Made by a program: the position numbers and the translations under genes | In this document: positions 7,751-17,226 of the stretch, piece after piece | Layout of the letters: the number at the start of each line of letters is the position of its first letter | How positions within the stretch are numbered: position 1 is the first letter of the stretch | Assembly: GCA_027310725.1 (NCBI GenBank) | Contig: DAIDAG010000021.1 | Coordinates: forward strand, 1 to 63,603 | Source of the DNA: Sideroxydans sp. | GTDB lineage: Bacteria > Pseudomonadota > Gammaproteobacteria > Burkholderiales > Gallionellaceae | Direction of reading: 5' to 3' | DNA length: 63,603 nucleotides | The notes under the pieces: generated by a model | What the model was told of the DNA's origin: nothing | What the model saw: the letters and a program-made list of their open reading frames with translations, nothing else | Databases searched by the model: none

Positions 7751-10153
7751 ATGAATGCACCACTAAAAGATCGTCAAGCCGCCCTTCAGGGCATGGGCGA
7801 ATCTCGCCTGCGCAAAGAAGATGCTCGTTTCATTCAAGGGAAAGGCAACTATGTTGATGACATAAAGATGCCTGGAATGCTTTTCATGGACATCGTACGT
7901 GCACCAGTGGCACATGCGCGCATCAAAAAGATAAACAAGGAGGCTGCACTCGCTATCCCTGGCGTTCATGCAGTGCTAACTGCGGACGACCTCAAGCCGC
8001 TCAAATTGCACTGGATGCCCACTCTGGCGGGAGACGTACAAGCCGTTCTTGCCGATGAAAAAGTGCATTTCCAGATGCAAGAAGTAGCCATTGTTATCGC
8101 CGATGACCGTTACATAGCTGCTGATGCCGTTGAAGCAGTCGTCGTCGAGTATGACGAGCTTCCGGCGGTGATTGACCCATTCAAGGCGCTTGAACAAGAC
8201 GCGCCAATTCTTCGCGAGGATCTTGCCGGGAAGACAGAAGGCGCGCACGGCAAACGCTATCATCACAACCACATTTTTACTTGGGATTCAGGTGATAAAG
8301 AAAAGGCCGATGCCGCGTTTTCTGCTGCGCAAGTGACTGTAGAGCAGAAAATGTTTTATCAGCGAGTACACCCGTGTCCGCTGGAGACATGTGGTTGTGT
8401 AGCTTCATTTGACCCGATCCGAGGTGAGCTTACTACCTACATCACGAGTCAAGCGCCACACGTTGTTCGTACTGTGGTATCGATGTTGTCTGGTATTCCT
8501 GAATCTAAAGTTCGGATCATTTCGCCAGATATCGGCGGAGGTTTCGGGAACAAAGTCGGTATATACCCAGGATACGTATGTGCAATCGTGGCATCGATCG
8601 TGTTGGGACGGCCGGTGAAATGGATAGAGGACCGCATAGAAAACTTGTCCTCAACTGCATTTGCACGCGATTACCATATGACAGGTGAGTTGGCCGCTAC
8701 CAACGAAGGCAAGATCACCGGTCTGAGGGTCAATGTGATAGCAGATCATGGTGCATTCGATTCATGTGCTGACCCAACAAAATTCCCTGCAGGCATGTTC
8801 CACATCGTCTCTGGGTCCTACGATATACCTGCGGCTTACTGCCGCGTCGACGGCGTATATACCAACAAAGCCCCGGGCGGAGTTGCTTATCGTTGTTCGT
8901 TCCGCGTTACCGAGGCAGTTTATTTGATTGAGCGCATGGTGGACGTGCTAGCACAGAAATTGAATATCGATAAGGCGGAAATACGGAGAAAGAACTTCAT
9001 TCGCAAAGAGCAATTCCCGTACACGTCTGCTTTTGGTTTCGAATACGATTCCGGCGATTACCACACAGCTCTCGATAAGGTGCTAAACGCAGTTGACTAC
9101 AAAGGACTGCGGAAAGAACAGGCTGCTACTCGGGCCAATCCGAATTCACCTACTTTGATGGGGATCGGCTTGGTTTCGTTCACCGAGGTGGTAGGGGCAG
9201 GTCCTTCAAAAATCTGCGACATTCTTGGCGTCGGCATGTTTGACTCCTGCGAGATTAGGGTCCACCCAACTGGCAGTGCAATTGCGCGTATGGGTACTAT
9301 AACTCAGGGCCAGGGCCACCAAACCACTTATGCACAAATCATTGCCACTGAATTGGGCTTGCCCTCTGAGGTGATTCAGGTGGAGGAAGGTGATACGAGC
9401 ACGGCACCTTACGGCTTGGGGACTTATGGCTCGCGCTCTACTCCGGTTGCAGGGGCGGCAATCGCGCTGGCATCCAGAAAAATCCATGCGAAAGCTAAAA
9501 AAATTGCCGCGCACTTATTGGAAGTAAGTGAAAACGATTTGGAATGGGAAATTGATCGATTTAAGTTGAAAGGCGACGATTCAAAATTCAAGACAATGAA
9601 GGATATTGCTTGGGCGGCTTATCATCAGCCGCCTGCGGGAATGGAACCTGGACTTGAGGCGGTGCATTACTATGATCCTCCCAATTTCACCTATCCGTTC
9701 GGTATCTACTTGTGCGTCGTAGATATTGACAAAGCGACAGGAGAAACCAAGGTTCGGCGTTTCTACGCGCTTGATGACTGCGGTACCCGGATTAATCCGA
9801 TGATTATTGATGGACAGATTCACGGTGGGTTGACAGAGGGTTACGCAGTTGCAATGGGTCAGCAACTTACATTCGACGCGCAAGGAAATATTCAGGGAAA
9901 TACTCTGATGGATTACTTCTTGCCGACAGCAGTTGAAACTCCAAAATGGGAAACTGACTTTACTGTTACTCCTTCGCCCCACCATCCGCTTGGTGCAAAG
10001 GGTGTGGCCGAGTCTCCTCACGTCGGTAGCATCCCGACGTTTACAAGTGCAGTAGTCGATGCGTTCGCTCACTTGGGAGTTACACACATGAATATGCCTC
10101 ACAACGCGTACCGAGTCTGGCAGCAATTGCAAGCAAGCGGGGTTACTTCGTAA
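7751..10153 (+). CDS. coxL: Aerobic CO dehydrogenase large (molybdenum) subunit CoxL, form I
   Basis: The 800-residue catalytic subunit that oxidises CO with water to CO2, two protons and two electrons at a Mo-S-Cu centre bound to molybdopterin cytosine dinucleotide. The diagnostic form I active-site loop AYRCSFR is present, with the copper-ligand cysteine at C382. The catalytic glutamate sits in GAKGVAESPH (E754). GGGFGNK, TQGQGHQTTYAQ and YGSRSTPVAGAA are further cofactor-binding stretches of the xanthine oxidase family. The AYRCSFR loop separates it from form II and other xanthine dehydrogenase-like homologues, so genuine CO oxidation is well supported. Confidence 0.97.
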   Translation: MNAPLKDRQAALQGMGESRLRKEDARFIQGKGNYVDDIKMPGMLFMDIVRAPVAHARIKKINKEAALAIPGVHAVLTADDLKPLKLHWMPTLAGDVQAVLADEKVHFQMQEVAIVIADDRYIAADAVEAVVVEYDELPAVIDPFKALEQDAPILREDLAGKTEGAHGKRYHHNHIFTWDSGDKEKADAAFSAAQVTVEQKMFYQRVHPCPLETCGCVASFDPIRGELTTYITSQAPHVVRTVVSMLSGIPESKVRIISPDIGGGFGNKVGIYPGYVCAIVASIVLGRPVKWIEDRIENLSSTAFARDYHMTGELAATNEGKITGLRVNVIADHGAFDSCADPTKFPAGMFHIVSGSYDIPAAYCRVDGVYTNKAPGGVAYRCSFRVTEAVYLIERMVDVLAQKLNIDKAEIRRKNFIRKEQFPYTSAFGFEYDSGDYHTALDKVLNAVDYKGLRKEQAATRANPNSPTLMGIGLVSFTEVVGAGPSKICDILGVGMFDSCEIRVHPTGSAIARMGTITQGQGHQTTYAQIIATELGLPSEVIQVEEGDTSTAPYGLGTYGSRSTPVAGAAIALASRKIHAKAKKIAAHLLEVSENDLEWEIDRFKLKGDDSKFKTMKDIAWAAYHQPPAGMEPGLEAVHYYDPPNFTYPFGIYLCVVDIDKATGETKVRRFYALDDCGTRINPMIIDGQIHGGLTEGYAVAMGQQLTFDAQGNIQGNTLMDYFLPTAVETPKWETDFTVTPSPHHPLGAKGVAESPHVGSIPTFTSAVVDAFAHLGVTHMNMPHNAYRVWQQLQASGVTS

Positions 10154-10167
10154 CGTAATCCTAGGCC

Positions 10168-10201
10168 AAACGATGACGTGGAAGTTTCCATGTCATCGTT
10201 T
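10168..10201 (+). terminator. Strong stem-loop between coxL and coxG
   Basis: A 16 bp stem (AAACGATGACGTGGAA with TTCCATGTCATCGTTT, one G-T pair) closed by a two-base apparent loop. No run of T follows, so it is more likely a partial terminator or a 3'-end mRNA stabiliser than a full stop. It would raise the level of coxMSL mRNA relative to the accessory genes. Confidence 0.6.
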
Positions 10202-10234
10202 ACTTAACTTACCAACATATATAAAGACAAAATC

Positions 10235-10840
10235 ATGCAAGTCAAACTGGAAAAACAATACACGATCGCTACAAGTCCTGAAGCCGCATGGCTCGTACTG
10301 CGCGACGTCAGAGTGTTAGCGAGTTGCATGCCTGGTGCTGAAATTACAGAACAGGTCGACAGCACACACTATAAAGGACATGTCAAAGTCAAAGTCGGAC
10401 CAGCAGTGGCAGCTTTTGGCGGAGAAATTGAGATTCTCGCTTTTGATGAAGTAATAAAAAGCGTCCGGATGATGGGCAAGGGCGCCGATAAAGGGGGGTC
10501 ATCCGCCTCCATGGATCTCACAGCATCGATTCGCCCAAGTTCAACTGCAGGCCAATGTCTCCTGCTCGGCAGTTCAGATGTCATTGTAAACGGCAAATTT
10601 GCACAATTTGGTGGTCGAATGATGACGTCTGTGTCGGACATGATACTTGGACAATTCGCTGATAACTTTGCGGTCAAAGCTAGCGAGTTCTACGCTCAGA
10701 CTAATCCGGACTTAGCACATGCGGCAGGAGCGAATACAGCCCCCAAAAAATCCAAGGCTCAAACCGAGCTGAATGCTTTCTCCATTCTGTGGGGTCTGAT
10801 CAAGGGATTTTTTTCGGGTTTGGTTGGGTCAAAGAAATAG
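10235..10840 (+). CDS. coxG: CO dehydrogenase accessory protein CoxG (SRPBCC family)
   Basis: CoxG belongs to the START/SRPBCC fold and links CO dehydrogenase to the cytoplasmic membrane and the quinone pool. Residues 1-150 show the family pattern (YTIATSPEAAWLVLRDVRVLASCMPGAE, KVKVGPAVAAFGGEIE, VNGKFAQFGGRMM). A hydrophilic linker with lysines follows, and then a short hydrophobic or amphipathic C-terminal segment FSILWGLIKGFFSGLVG, the expected membrane anchor. The 201-residue length fits. It starts the accessory section of the operon, 34 bp after the coxL stem-loop. Confidence 0.92.
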   Translation: MQVKLEKQYTIATSPEAAWLVLRDVRVLASCMPGAEITEQVDSTHYKGHVKVKVGPAVAAFGGEIEILAFDEVIKSVRMMGKGADKGGSSASMDLTASIRPSSTAGQCLLLGSSDVIVNGKFAQFGGRMMTSVSDMILGQFADNFAVKASEFYAQTNPDLAHAAGANTAPKKSKAQTELNAFSILWGLIKGFFSGLVGSKK

Positions 10841-10867
10841 AAGCTCATTAGCCAGAGAGAGAAGCGT

Positions 10868-11782
10868 ATGGACATTAATGCGATAAATGAAGGACTCAAA
10901 AAGGTTGGTTATATACCGGACGAGAGTCTATCAACTTCGCTCTGGCTTTCAGCTGCGCTCGGGCGTCCTCTGTTGCTGGAGGGTGATGCCGGCGTTGGCA
11001 AAACTTCAATTGCCGCTGCGCTAGCAAAAATGCATGGATGCCAGCTTATTCGTCTACAGTGTTATGAAGGACTGGATTTGCAACAGGCGGCGTATGAATG
11101 GAATTACAGCAGGCAACTGCTTGAGATACGCCTGCATGAGGTTGTTACAGAAAATGGCCGTCAAGATTTTGATTTGTTTGACCGTGCTTTTTTGTTGCAA
11201 AGGCCGTTGTTGCAGGCAATCAGCACAGATAAGTCATCGGTTTTGTTGATAGACGAAATCGACCGGGCTGACGAAGCCTTTGAAGCGTATTTACTTGAAG
11301 TGTTATCGGACTACCAGATATCTATTCCTGAACTTGGCACCGTTCGGGCAACTTCCATTCCACAAGTAATACTAACTTCCAATGGCACGCGTGATCTATC
11401 AGACGCACTGCGGCGACGTTGTCTATATCACTTCGTTGACTATCCAAGTCTTGGCCGAGAAATTGAAATAGTTAAAAATGCCCTACCTGATGCTAATACA
11501 CAGTTAGTCGAGTCGGCAGTTTCCTTTATCCATAAATTGCGTAAAGAGGATCTGCAAAAAATCCCTGGCGTCGCGGAAACGCTGGACTGGATTCGCGCGT
11601 TGCATCAACTAAAATTATCAGAATTGCCTGATGATCCAGAGCTAATTCTGATGACATTGTCTTGCCTGCTAAAGACGAAAAGCGACCATTGGCAAATGAG
11701 TGGTGAAAGTGTCACGAAATTGCTTGGCGGGGAAAGAGCGGGCGTCACTATGGGTGTGGCGGCAGGATTGTCGCTCGCATAG
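10868..11782 (+). CDS. coxD: AAA+ MoxR-type ATPase CoxD
   Basis: CoxD is the AAA+ chaperone needed to build the [CuSMoO2] site of CO dehydrogenase. It shows Walker A GDAGVGKTS near residue 40 and Walker B VLLIDEIDRADE near 125, the sensor-1 region VILTSNGTRDLSDALRRR, and a helical C-terminal lid domain. The 304-residue length matches CoxD. It partners with the VWA protein CoxE, encoded five bases downstream. Confidence 0.93.
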   Translation: MDINAINEGLKKVGYIPDESLSTSLWLSAALGRPLLLEGDAGVGKTSIAAALAKMHGCQLIRLQCYEGLDLQQAAYEWNYSRQLLEIRLHEVVTENGRQDFDLFDRAFLLQRPLLQAISTDKSSVLLIDEIDRADEAFEAYLLEVLSDYQISIPELGTVRATSIPQVILTSNGTRDLSDALRRRCLYHFVDYPSLGREIEIVKNALPDANTQLVESAVSFIHKLRKEDLQKIPGVAETLDWIRALHQLKLSELPDDPELILMTLSCLLKTKSDHWQMSGESVTKLLGGERAGVTMGVAAGLSLA

Positions 11783-11787
11783 CTCCC

Positions 11788-12942
11788 ATGCAATCCTCTC
11801 TAATCCAAGGGATAGCCGGTTTTACTGCGTATCTGCGTGACAACGGCTATGGCGTTGGTATTTCTGAGCAGCAAGCGATGTTGAATTCTGTGATGCAGCT
11901 GCCCGTTGAGCAGTATCGGCAAATTCAGCCGTGCTGGCGGGCGATCGTGTGTAGCAACAAAGATCACTGGCGACGCTATCCAGAATTATTCAATTTGTAT
12001 TGGCTTCCCGAAAAAGTGCGAGGTACCAGTCGTATGAGTGGTACGACTCGTCGCTCACGAAAATTGAGTGAAATAGTCGAAGCGATGCATGCCCAAATGG
12101 ATGCAGCCAATGCAAAGCCAACGGAGAGTCCACTGCTTGGGTTTGCTGACGATTCTGCGGCAGGTAGTGATGAGGGTGGCCATAGTGATCAAGCAGCGGG
12201 CGGTGCTAGTGCAGTCGACCCGCTGACCAAAAGAGATTTCGGTGAGTGGCTGCAGTCTGATCTTCAACAATTAAATTTGTTGGCCGAAGAAGTGGCAATG
12301 AAGGTTCGCAAGCGCCTGCTAAGAAGAAAGCAAATAACAAGTAAAGCACATACCCTCAATTTGCGGGGTACGCTCAGGAAAAGCGTCCATTTTGGTGGCA
12401 TACCAATCGCGCCCGTTTGGCATCGTCCGCGAAGGGACTTGCCCAATATTTTCATATTGGTTGATGTCAGCCGTTCAATGGAAATGTATGCCCAGTTGTT
12501 TTTGCGCGTGTCTCGTGCGTTTTGCGAAGTGACAAAGGCGCGCGCGTTTGTGTTTCATACCCGTTTGGCTGAGATTACTGACATGCTTAAGAAGAGAACC
12601 GGACGAATACAAGAAAAAATCAATGCTGTAACTTTCGGGTTTGGAGGAGGTACTAGGATTGCGACCAGTTTGCATGATTTCGTCACAGTTCACGCAAAAA
12701 GTGCCTTGGCTTCGAAATCTATAGTGTTGGTCTTGAGCGACGGATACGACACTGACCCAGCAGGTGATCTTGCACAAGCTCTCCAACTGATCGCCGCAAA
12801 AGGGGCGAAGATTTTCTGGCTGCACCCTTCTGAGCGGACTCACTTTTCTGCGTCGCTCGAATTGGCAAGTCCGTATGTGAAACGATTTATTCCTGCGCAC
12901 AATCTGGAAAGCCTGCAGAAGTTGCCGGACCTTGTCTACTGA
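11788..12942 (+). CDS. coxE: VWA-domain protein CoxE
   Basis: A 384-residue partner of CoxD in maturation of the CO dehydrogenase active site. The first 130 residues are a helical domain, followed by an acidic, low-complexity linker (about 110-150). The C-terminal von Willebrand A domain carries a MIDAS motif DVSRSMEMY (DxSxS) near residue 226 and later VLVLSDGYDTDP. MoxR ATPases and VWA proteins act together on metal-enzyme maturation in several systems, which fits the immediate adjacency to coxD. Confidence 0.92.
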   Translation: MQSSLIQGIAGFTAYLRDNGYGVGISEQQAMLNSVMQLPVEQYRQIQPCWRAIVCSNKDHWRRYPELFNLYWLPEKVRGTSRMSGTTRRSRKLSEIVEAMHAQMDAANAKPTESPLLGFADDSAAGSDEGGHSDQAAGGASAVDPLTKRDFGEWLQSDLQQLNLLAEEVAMKVRKRLLRRKQITSKAHTLNLRGTLRKSVHFGGIPIAPVWHRPRRDLPNIFILVDVSRSMEMYAQLFLRVSRAFCEVTKARAFVFHTRLAEITDMLKKRTGRIQEKINAVTFGFGGGTRIATSLHDFVTVHAKSALASKSIVLVLSDGYDTDPAGDLAQALQLIAAKGAKIFWLHPSERTHFSASLELASPYVKRFIPAHNLESLQKLPDLVY

Positions 12943-12963
12943 GATCATTTTTGGAGAAGCATT

Positions 12964-13800
12964 ATGAGCAATTTCGAAAACATCATCGAACGTTCCCGCG
13001 TACTAGAATCACAGGAGCAACCCTACGCGTTGGCAACAGTGATCAGGATCATTCACCCCACATCGGCAAATGTCGGCGACAAAGCGTTAGTAACGTCAGA
13101 CGGCAAGATATACGGATGGATAGGAGGCGGTTGCGCGCAACCTCTAGTCGTCCGAATGGCCAAGTTATGTCTCGAGGATGGAAAACCGCGCCACATCCGC
13201 ATTACTCCTGACCCACGCGGAGAAAAAGCCGTGGAAGATGTCCTTGAATTCGGGATGCCGTGCCAGAGTGGTGGCACGATAGAACTCTTCATCGATCCGG
13301 TGACTATCAAGCCTGGGCTGGTCGTGTTAGGAGAATCTCCTGTTGCGTTTGCGTTGGCGCGCATCGCACCACATGTAGGCTTCCGCGTCACCTGGTTGAC
13401 CGACAATGAAATCGAAACGCCAGACGTGCGCATTATACCTGCTGCTCGAAGCATCGAAATCAGTCCTGGTGCATATGTGGTAGTTGCCACCCAAGGTATC
13501 AATGATATGACGCAATTGAAATTGGCCCTGAGCTTGCGGGCGCGCCATGTTGCTTTTGTTGCTAGTCAGCGTAAGGCTGAAAAGCTGAGGATCACACTGC
13601 TTGAATCTGGCGCAGACTCTGCAGCCGTAGAGGCCATAGAAGCGCCTGCCGGTATACCCATCCACGCGAAATCTTCGCAAGAAATTGCCTTGTCTATCTT
13701 GGCATCACTGGTGTCGCGCGTAAGAAGTACCGAACTCGAACAAAACGTGCAAGAGGAAGCTTCAAAAGAAGCCGCTATCGCAGAAACAGCTACAACCTAA
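12964..13800 (+). CDS. coxF: XdhC/CoxI-family maturation protein CoxF
   Basis: A 278-residue member of the XdhC family, whose members bind or sulfurate the molybdenum cofactor of xanthine-oxidase-type enzymes. Family signatures are YALATVIRIIHPTSANVGDKALV and GWIGGGCAQPLV near the N-terminus, and a Rossmann-like C-terminal half (VVLGESPVAFALARIAPHVGF). The last 30 residues are rich in Glu and Ala and may be disordered. Position after coxE and length identify it as CoxF rather than CoxI, which is encoded further down. Confidence 0.85.
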   Translation: MSNFENIIERSRVLESQEQPYALATVIRIIHPTSANVGDKALVTSDGKIYGWIGGGCAQPLVVRMAKLCLEDGKPRHIRITPDPRGEKAVEDVLEFGMPCQSGGTIELFIDPVTIKPGLVVLGESPVAFALARIAPHVGFRVTWLTDNEIETPDVRIIPAARSIEISPGAYVVVATQGINDMTQLKLALSLRARHVAFVASQRKAEKLRITLLESGADSAAVEAIEAPAGIPIHAKSSQEIALSILASLVSRVRSTELEQNVQEEASKEAAIAETATT

Positions 13801-13814
13801 GAAGGAGCTTAATT

Positions 13815-14498
13815 ATGGGATGTCCATTAAAAGGAGGCGGTGGTCTCTATTCAAGAGTAAGACTAGGAGCAGTTTTGCTTGCCGCCGGTGAAGGCCGCCG
13901 AATGAATGGTATTGCCAAGGCAGCTATCCAAATGCAAGGCGTACCACTAATTAATCGTGCGCTGTTCGGACTTAGCGGTGCAGGTGTGGATGAGGTGGTC
14001 GTTGTGCTTGGTCATCAGGCCGACCTGCTGGAGCCGATGGTGAAGGATTTTCCCGTAACAATTGTACGTAATTCAAATTACACATCGGGTCAGATGAGCT
14101 CGGTACAACTGGGATTGGAAAATCTGACCGGTACTTTCGACGCTGTTCTGATCTGCCTTGCAGACCAACCACTGCTGAATACTCAAGATCTAACTGCCTT
14201 GATTGGCGCATTCAAAAAGCGCTCTACCGGCAGTATCGTCATGCCTCGCGTACACGGACAGAGGGGCAACCCCATCATTTTCGACTGGAACGTCAGAAAC
14301 GAGATCTTGGCGGGACAGAAGAATTTGGGGTGCCGCAACTATATCGAAAAAAATCCAGAGTTGGTATCGCCGTTCGAAACTGACAACGACCATTACGTGG
14401 TCGATTTAGATACACCAGAAGACGTCGACAAACTGCAAAAACGGCTAGGTCTTATTTTGAATATGCCTGAAGCGTTGCATCCTGTGACTTCACTTTAA
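13815..14498 (+). CDS. mocA: MocA-like molybdenum cofactor cytidylyltransferase
   Basis: A 227-residue nucleotidyltransferase that most likely adds CMP to molybdopterin, making the MCD form of cofactor that CO dehydrogenase requires. The nucleotide-binding motif LLAAGEGRRMNGIAKAAIQMQG is at residues 20-42, with VVVVLGHQAD and the metal-binding LADQPLL further on, and VDLDTPEDVDKL at the C-terminus. The first 17 residues are an extension with a Gly run. It could also be called MobA-like; the operon context favours cytidylyl transfer. Confidence 0.88.
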   Translation: MGCPLKGGGGLYSRVRLGAVLLAAGEGRRMNGIAKAAIQMQGVPLINRALFGLSGAGVDEVVVVLGHQADLLEPMVKDFPVTIVRNSNYTSGQMSSVQLGLENLTGTFDAVLICLADQPLLNTQDLTALIGAFKKRSTGSIVMPRVHGQRGNPIIFDWNVRNEILAGQKNLGCRNYIEKNPELVSPFETDNDHYVVDLDTPEDVDKLQKRLGLILNMPEALHPVTSL

Positions 14499-14517
14499 GA
14501 TATGGACTGAACAAAAA

Positions 14518-15219
14518 TTGTCTACTTCTACTTTAACTGTTAACGGATACAAGTCGCTCTGGCCAACGCCCATAAGCGTTAGCCAGTATCCAGAAGCGCT
14601 CCAGGCTAACGAACTTTTGGCTAAGGTGTTCAGGGTGATGCGAGTATCGGACAATGGAGCCGACCAATCAGCTCAATTCTATTCAAGTAGCGATGACTTG
14701 ATTAAACGTGTGGAATTGCCTGAATTCCATCAACTTTTATCATATATCGCCGAATCGCTGCAAAAAACGATAAAGGCAGCTAATGCCAATGTTTGGCCAT
14801 CCAAGCTGTCGTTAAATCTGGAATTCGCAGGGAGTTGGTTCCAGATACAGAACCACGGTGCGTTCCACGACATTCATTCTCACGGGAATTGCTCTTGGTC
14901 CGGCGTTTATTACGTACAACTTGATCCGGCCGTGCAACGCCATAAGCACAAGGTACTCGGAGCATTAAACGGTATGACTCGATTCTACGGTCCCTATCAA
15001 AATTGGTTGGGTGGCGCATACATGGATATGGGGAATGCCTATTTGCAGCAGCCACACTTTGACGTGTGTCCGGAGGCCGGCATGCTGGTGCTATTTCCTT
15101 CGTACTTGAATCACAAAGCCATGCCATATGAAGGCGTAAATGATCGGATAGTTGTTTCCTTCAATGTCCAAATACATGGAGCACAGGGCGACAAGATTTT
15201 TAACTACGCGGCGAGCTGA
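14518..15219 (+). CDS. TIGR02466-type putative 2-oxoglutarate/Fe(II) oxygenase
   Basis: A 233-residue protein resembling TIGR02466, a group with the prolyl-4-hydroxylase-like double-stranded beta-helix fold. Putative iron ligands lie in HDIHSHGNCSWSGVYYVQ and in LNHKAMPYEG, followed by the 2-oxoglutarate-binding type arginine in DRIVVSFNVQ. The best start is TTG 14518, because no ATG fits the beginning of the conserved region. It lies inside the cox operon between mocA and a membrane protein; I know of no established role for this family in CO oxidation. Confidence 0.7.
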   Translation: MSTSTLTVNGYKSLWPTPISVSQYPEALQANELLAKVFRVMRVSDNGADQSAQFYSSSDDLIKRVELPEFHQLLSYIAESLQKTIKAANANVWPSKLSLNLEFAGSWFQIQNHGAFHDIHSHGNCSWSGVYYVQLDPAVQRHKHKVLGALNGMTRFYGPYQNWLGGAYMDMGNAYLQQPHFDVCPEAGMLVLFPSYLNHKAMPYEGVNDRIVVSFNVQIHGAQGDKIFNYAAS

Positions 15220-15221
15220 TC

Positions 15222-16160
15222 ATGGAGATGCCGAGTACACATAGATATCTTTTCAGGAGTGGAGCCAAAATACCACACTGGCTTCAGAAATTCGCCTTTC
15301 TTGAGCCCGATCTGTTGATTTCAATTTTGGTGATTGCATTTGCATGGATCACGCAAATAATTTTTTGGCGGATTGTAAGCTGGGAAATTTCATTCCAAAT
15401 GAATTTGTCCGGCGTCGTCTTGCCTATTGGCTCCTATTTTATTGCTTCCGTTGCCGTCACTTCAGTAAGGACGAAAGCCAATAATATCTGGAATGCTCTC
15501 TTGCCAAACTGGATGCTTGCTGTTGCGTGGATTACGCTAACGAGCATATTCGTTGGCATAAGTATCCTGTATCGGAGCATCGCTCTCTTTAGTCTTTCCG
15601 CAGCGCTATTCGGGATGGGCATGTATCCGCTATTGCAACAAGCCAAGTCATTTTTCAATTCAGGACAACCCAAAATTGCGTTGTTCTGCGCCACTCTTCT
15701 TGGCGTCGGTGTAGGAGTATTTGCAACCAGCGGAGATTTGTTTGCCAATCATCACCTGAGAGATATGACCCTTGCTTTGGCGTGCTGCCAGCTGATCGCA
15801 GTTATTGGATTGCAAATACAAAATAATCGCCTTGGAAACAGCCAAGAATTGAAATTTGGTCATCCAAGGACGGTCCGATATCAGTCACTTGCGGACTCGT
15901 TAACCCAGGCTGGGTGTGGAGCTTTAATGGCAGCACCGATCGCCCTCGCGCCAATTTTCAAAGCGCTATGCGGCCTAGGGTTAACTGGCTTTACATTTGG
16001 ATACATCGCCCATTACTGCGCGATGTTGTTACCTAGCTTTCTCGATAATTCTTCGCGCCACACTTTCTACAATTACGCGGTCTCTGCGGCATACGTCATC
16101 AGTATGACTTTTGGGCACATTTTTCCCCTGTTGTATCTGTTCAAGGCGGATTGGTGGTGA
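15222..16160 (+). CDS. Polytopic membrane protein of the cox operon, function unknown
   Basis: A 312-residue integral membrane protein. Hydrophobic segments near residues 27-50, 63-80, 92-115, 118-135, 150-168, 180-198, 230-250, 252-270 and 275-300 suggest about eight or nine helices. It starts two bases after the stop of the putative oxygenase gene, so the two are co-translated and may work together. It is not recognisably CoxB, CoxC, CoxH or CoxK to me. A His-containing segment (IAHYCAMLLPSF and FGHIFPLLYLF) near the C-terminus could bind a cofactor, but this is a guess. Confidence 0.6.
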   Translation: MEMPSTHRYLFRSGAKIPHWLQKFAFLEPDLLISILVIAFAWITQIIFWRIVSWEISFQMNLSGVVLPIGSYFIASVAVTSVRTKANNIWNALLPNWMLAVAWITLTSIFVGISILYRSIALFSLSAALFGMGMYPLLQQAKSFFNSGQPKIALFCATLLGVGVGVFATSGDLFANHHLRDMTLALACCQLIAVIGLQIQNNRLGNSQELKFGHPRTVRYQSLADSLTQAGCGALMAAPIALAPIFKALCGLGLTGFTFGYIAHYCAMLLPSFLDNSSRHTFYNYAVSAAYVISMTFGHIFPLLYLFKADWW

Positions 16161-16206
16161 CGCTTGTGTGCTTGTGGTTGAAAAATAAATTCAAAAGAGG
16201 TGAATC

Positions 16207-17226
16207 ATGGATAGCATTGATCTTGAAGTACTTAAAACCTGCGACCGGTGGATACATCAGGGTCTCAGATGTGAGTTGGTAACCGTTATCAAGACTTGGG
16301 GTTCCAGTCCTAGGCCGGAAGGCGCAACGTTGGGTATCTGTGAAGATGGGCGCGTTGTAGGATCCGTGTCTGGTGGGTGTATTGAGGAGGACTTAATCTA
16401 CCGCGTACGTAAAGAAGGAATAACACAAACGGTGCCCAATGTTGTCACCTATGGTGTAACTTCCGACGAAGCGCGGCGGTTCGGTCTGCCGTGCGGCGGC
16501 ACTATACAGTTATCGATCGAGCCATTAACGGCTTCGAGCAATATTGACGAATTATTGCTACGCCTGTCACGGCATGAGCTTGTGGCACGCCACCTTGATC
16601 TCAAGAGCGGTAGTGTGGCCCTCGCATCCGCGAGTGCAGGAATGTCGCTGCAGTTATCGGCCGACAAGCTGGTTACCATTCATGGGCCGCGCTGGCGGCT
16701 ATTGATAATCGGTGCGGGTCAGCTATCGCGTTTTTTGGCGCAGATCGCCGTAGGTATGGATTATCAGGTCATCGTTTGCGACCCGCGTGAGGAATATCGT
16801 GAGGGATGGGAAGTACCGGGTGTCGAAGTATCTCACGCAATGCCAGACGATTTGGTCGTCGAACTGAACCTAGACAATCGCAGCGCAGTTGTTGCGCTTA
16901 CTCACGACCCCAAGCTTGATGACATGGCCTTGATGGAGGCTTTGAAGTCCAATGCGTTTTATGTTGGTGCTATTGGGTCCCGGCTCAACAATACGAAACG
17001 CCGTGCACGGCTAAAGGATTTTGACGTGGCTGATGCTGAATTGGACAAATTACATGCGCCAATTGGCATTTACATCGGCAGCAAGACGCCTTCAGAAATT
17101 GCAATTTCAATCTTGGCGGAAATGACGGCCAGTAAAAATGGGGTCCAGCTCCCAGAAGTTATCCGCGTCGGGAATGCAAAAACGGCCGCTCAGGAAGCGC
17201 CAACTGAAGCAGTTTGTGGGGTTTGA
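16207..17226 (+). CDS. coxI: XdhC/CoxI-family maturation protein CoxI
   Basis: A 339-residue XdhC/CoxI protein, a likely molybdenum-cofactor sulfuration or insertion factor for CO dehydrogenase. It has the N-terminal XdhC_CoxI domain (TVIKTWGSSPRPEGATLGI, GSVSGGCIEEDL, GLPCGGTIQL) and a C-terminal Rossmann domain beginning LLIIGAGQLSRFLAQIA near residue 160, with FYVGAIGSRLNNTKRRARL after it. Being longer than CoxF and holding both domains, it is the better CoxI candidate. It has its own GAGGTG ribosome site 47 bp after the membrane-protein gene. Confidence 0.9.
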   Translation: MDSIDLEVLKTCDRWIHQGLRCELVTVIKTWGSSPRPEGATLGICEDGRVVGSVSGGCIEEDLIYRVRKEGITQTVPNVVTYGVTSDEARRFGLPCGGTIQLSIEPLTASSNIDELLLRLSRHELVARHLDLKSGSVALASASAGMSLQLSADKLVTIHGPRWRLLIIGAGQLSRFLAQIAVGMDYQVIVCDPREEYREGWEVPGVEVSHAMPDDLVVELNLDNRSAVVALTHDPKLDDMALMEALKSNAFYVGAIGSRLNNTKRRARLKDFDVADAELDKLHAPIGIYIGSKTPSEIAISILAEMTASKNGVQLPEVIRVGNAKTAAQEAPTEAVCGV

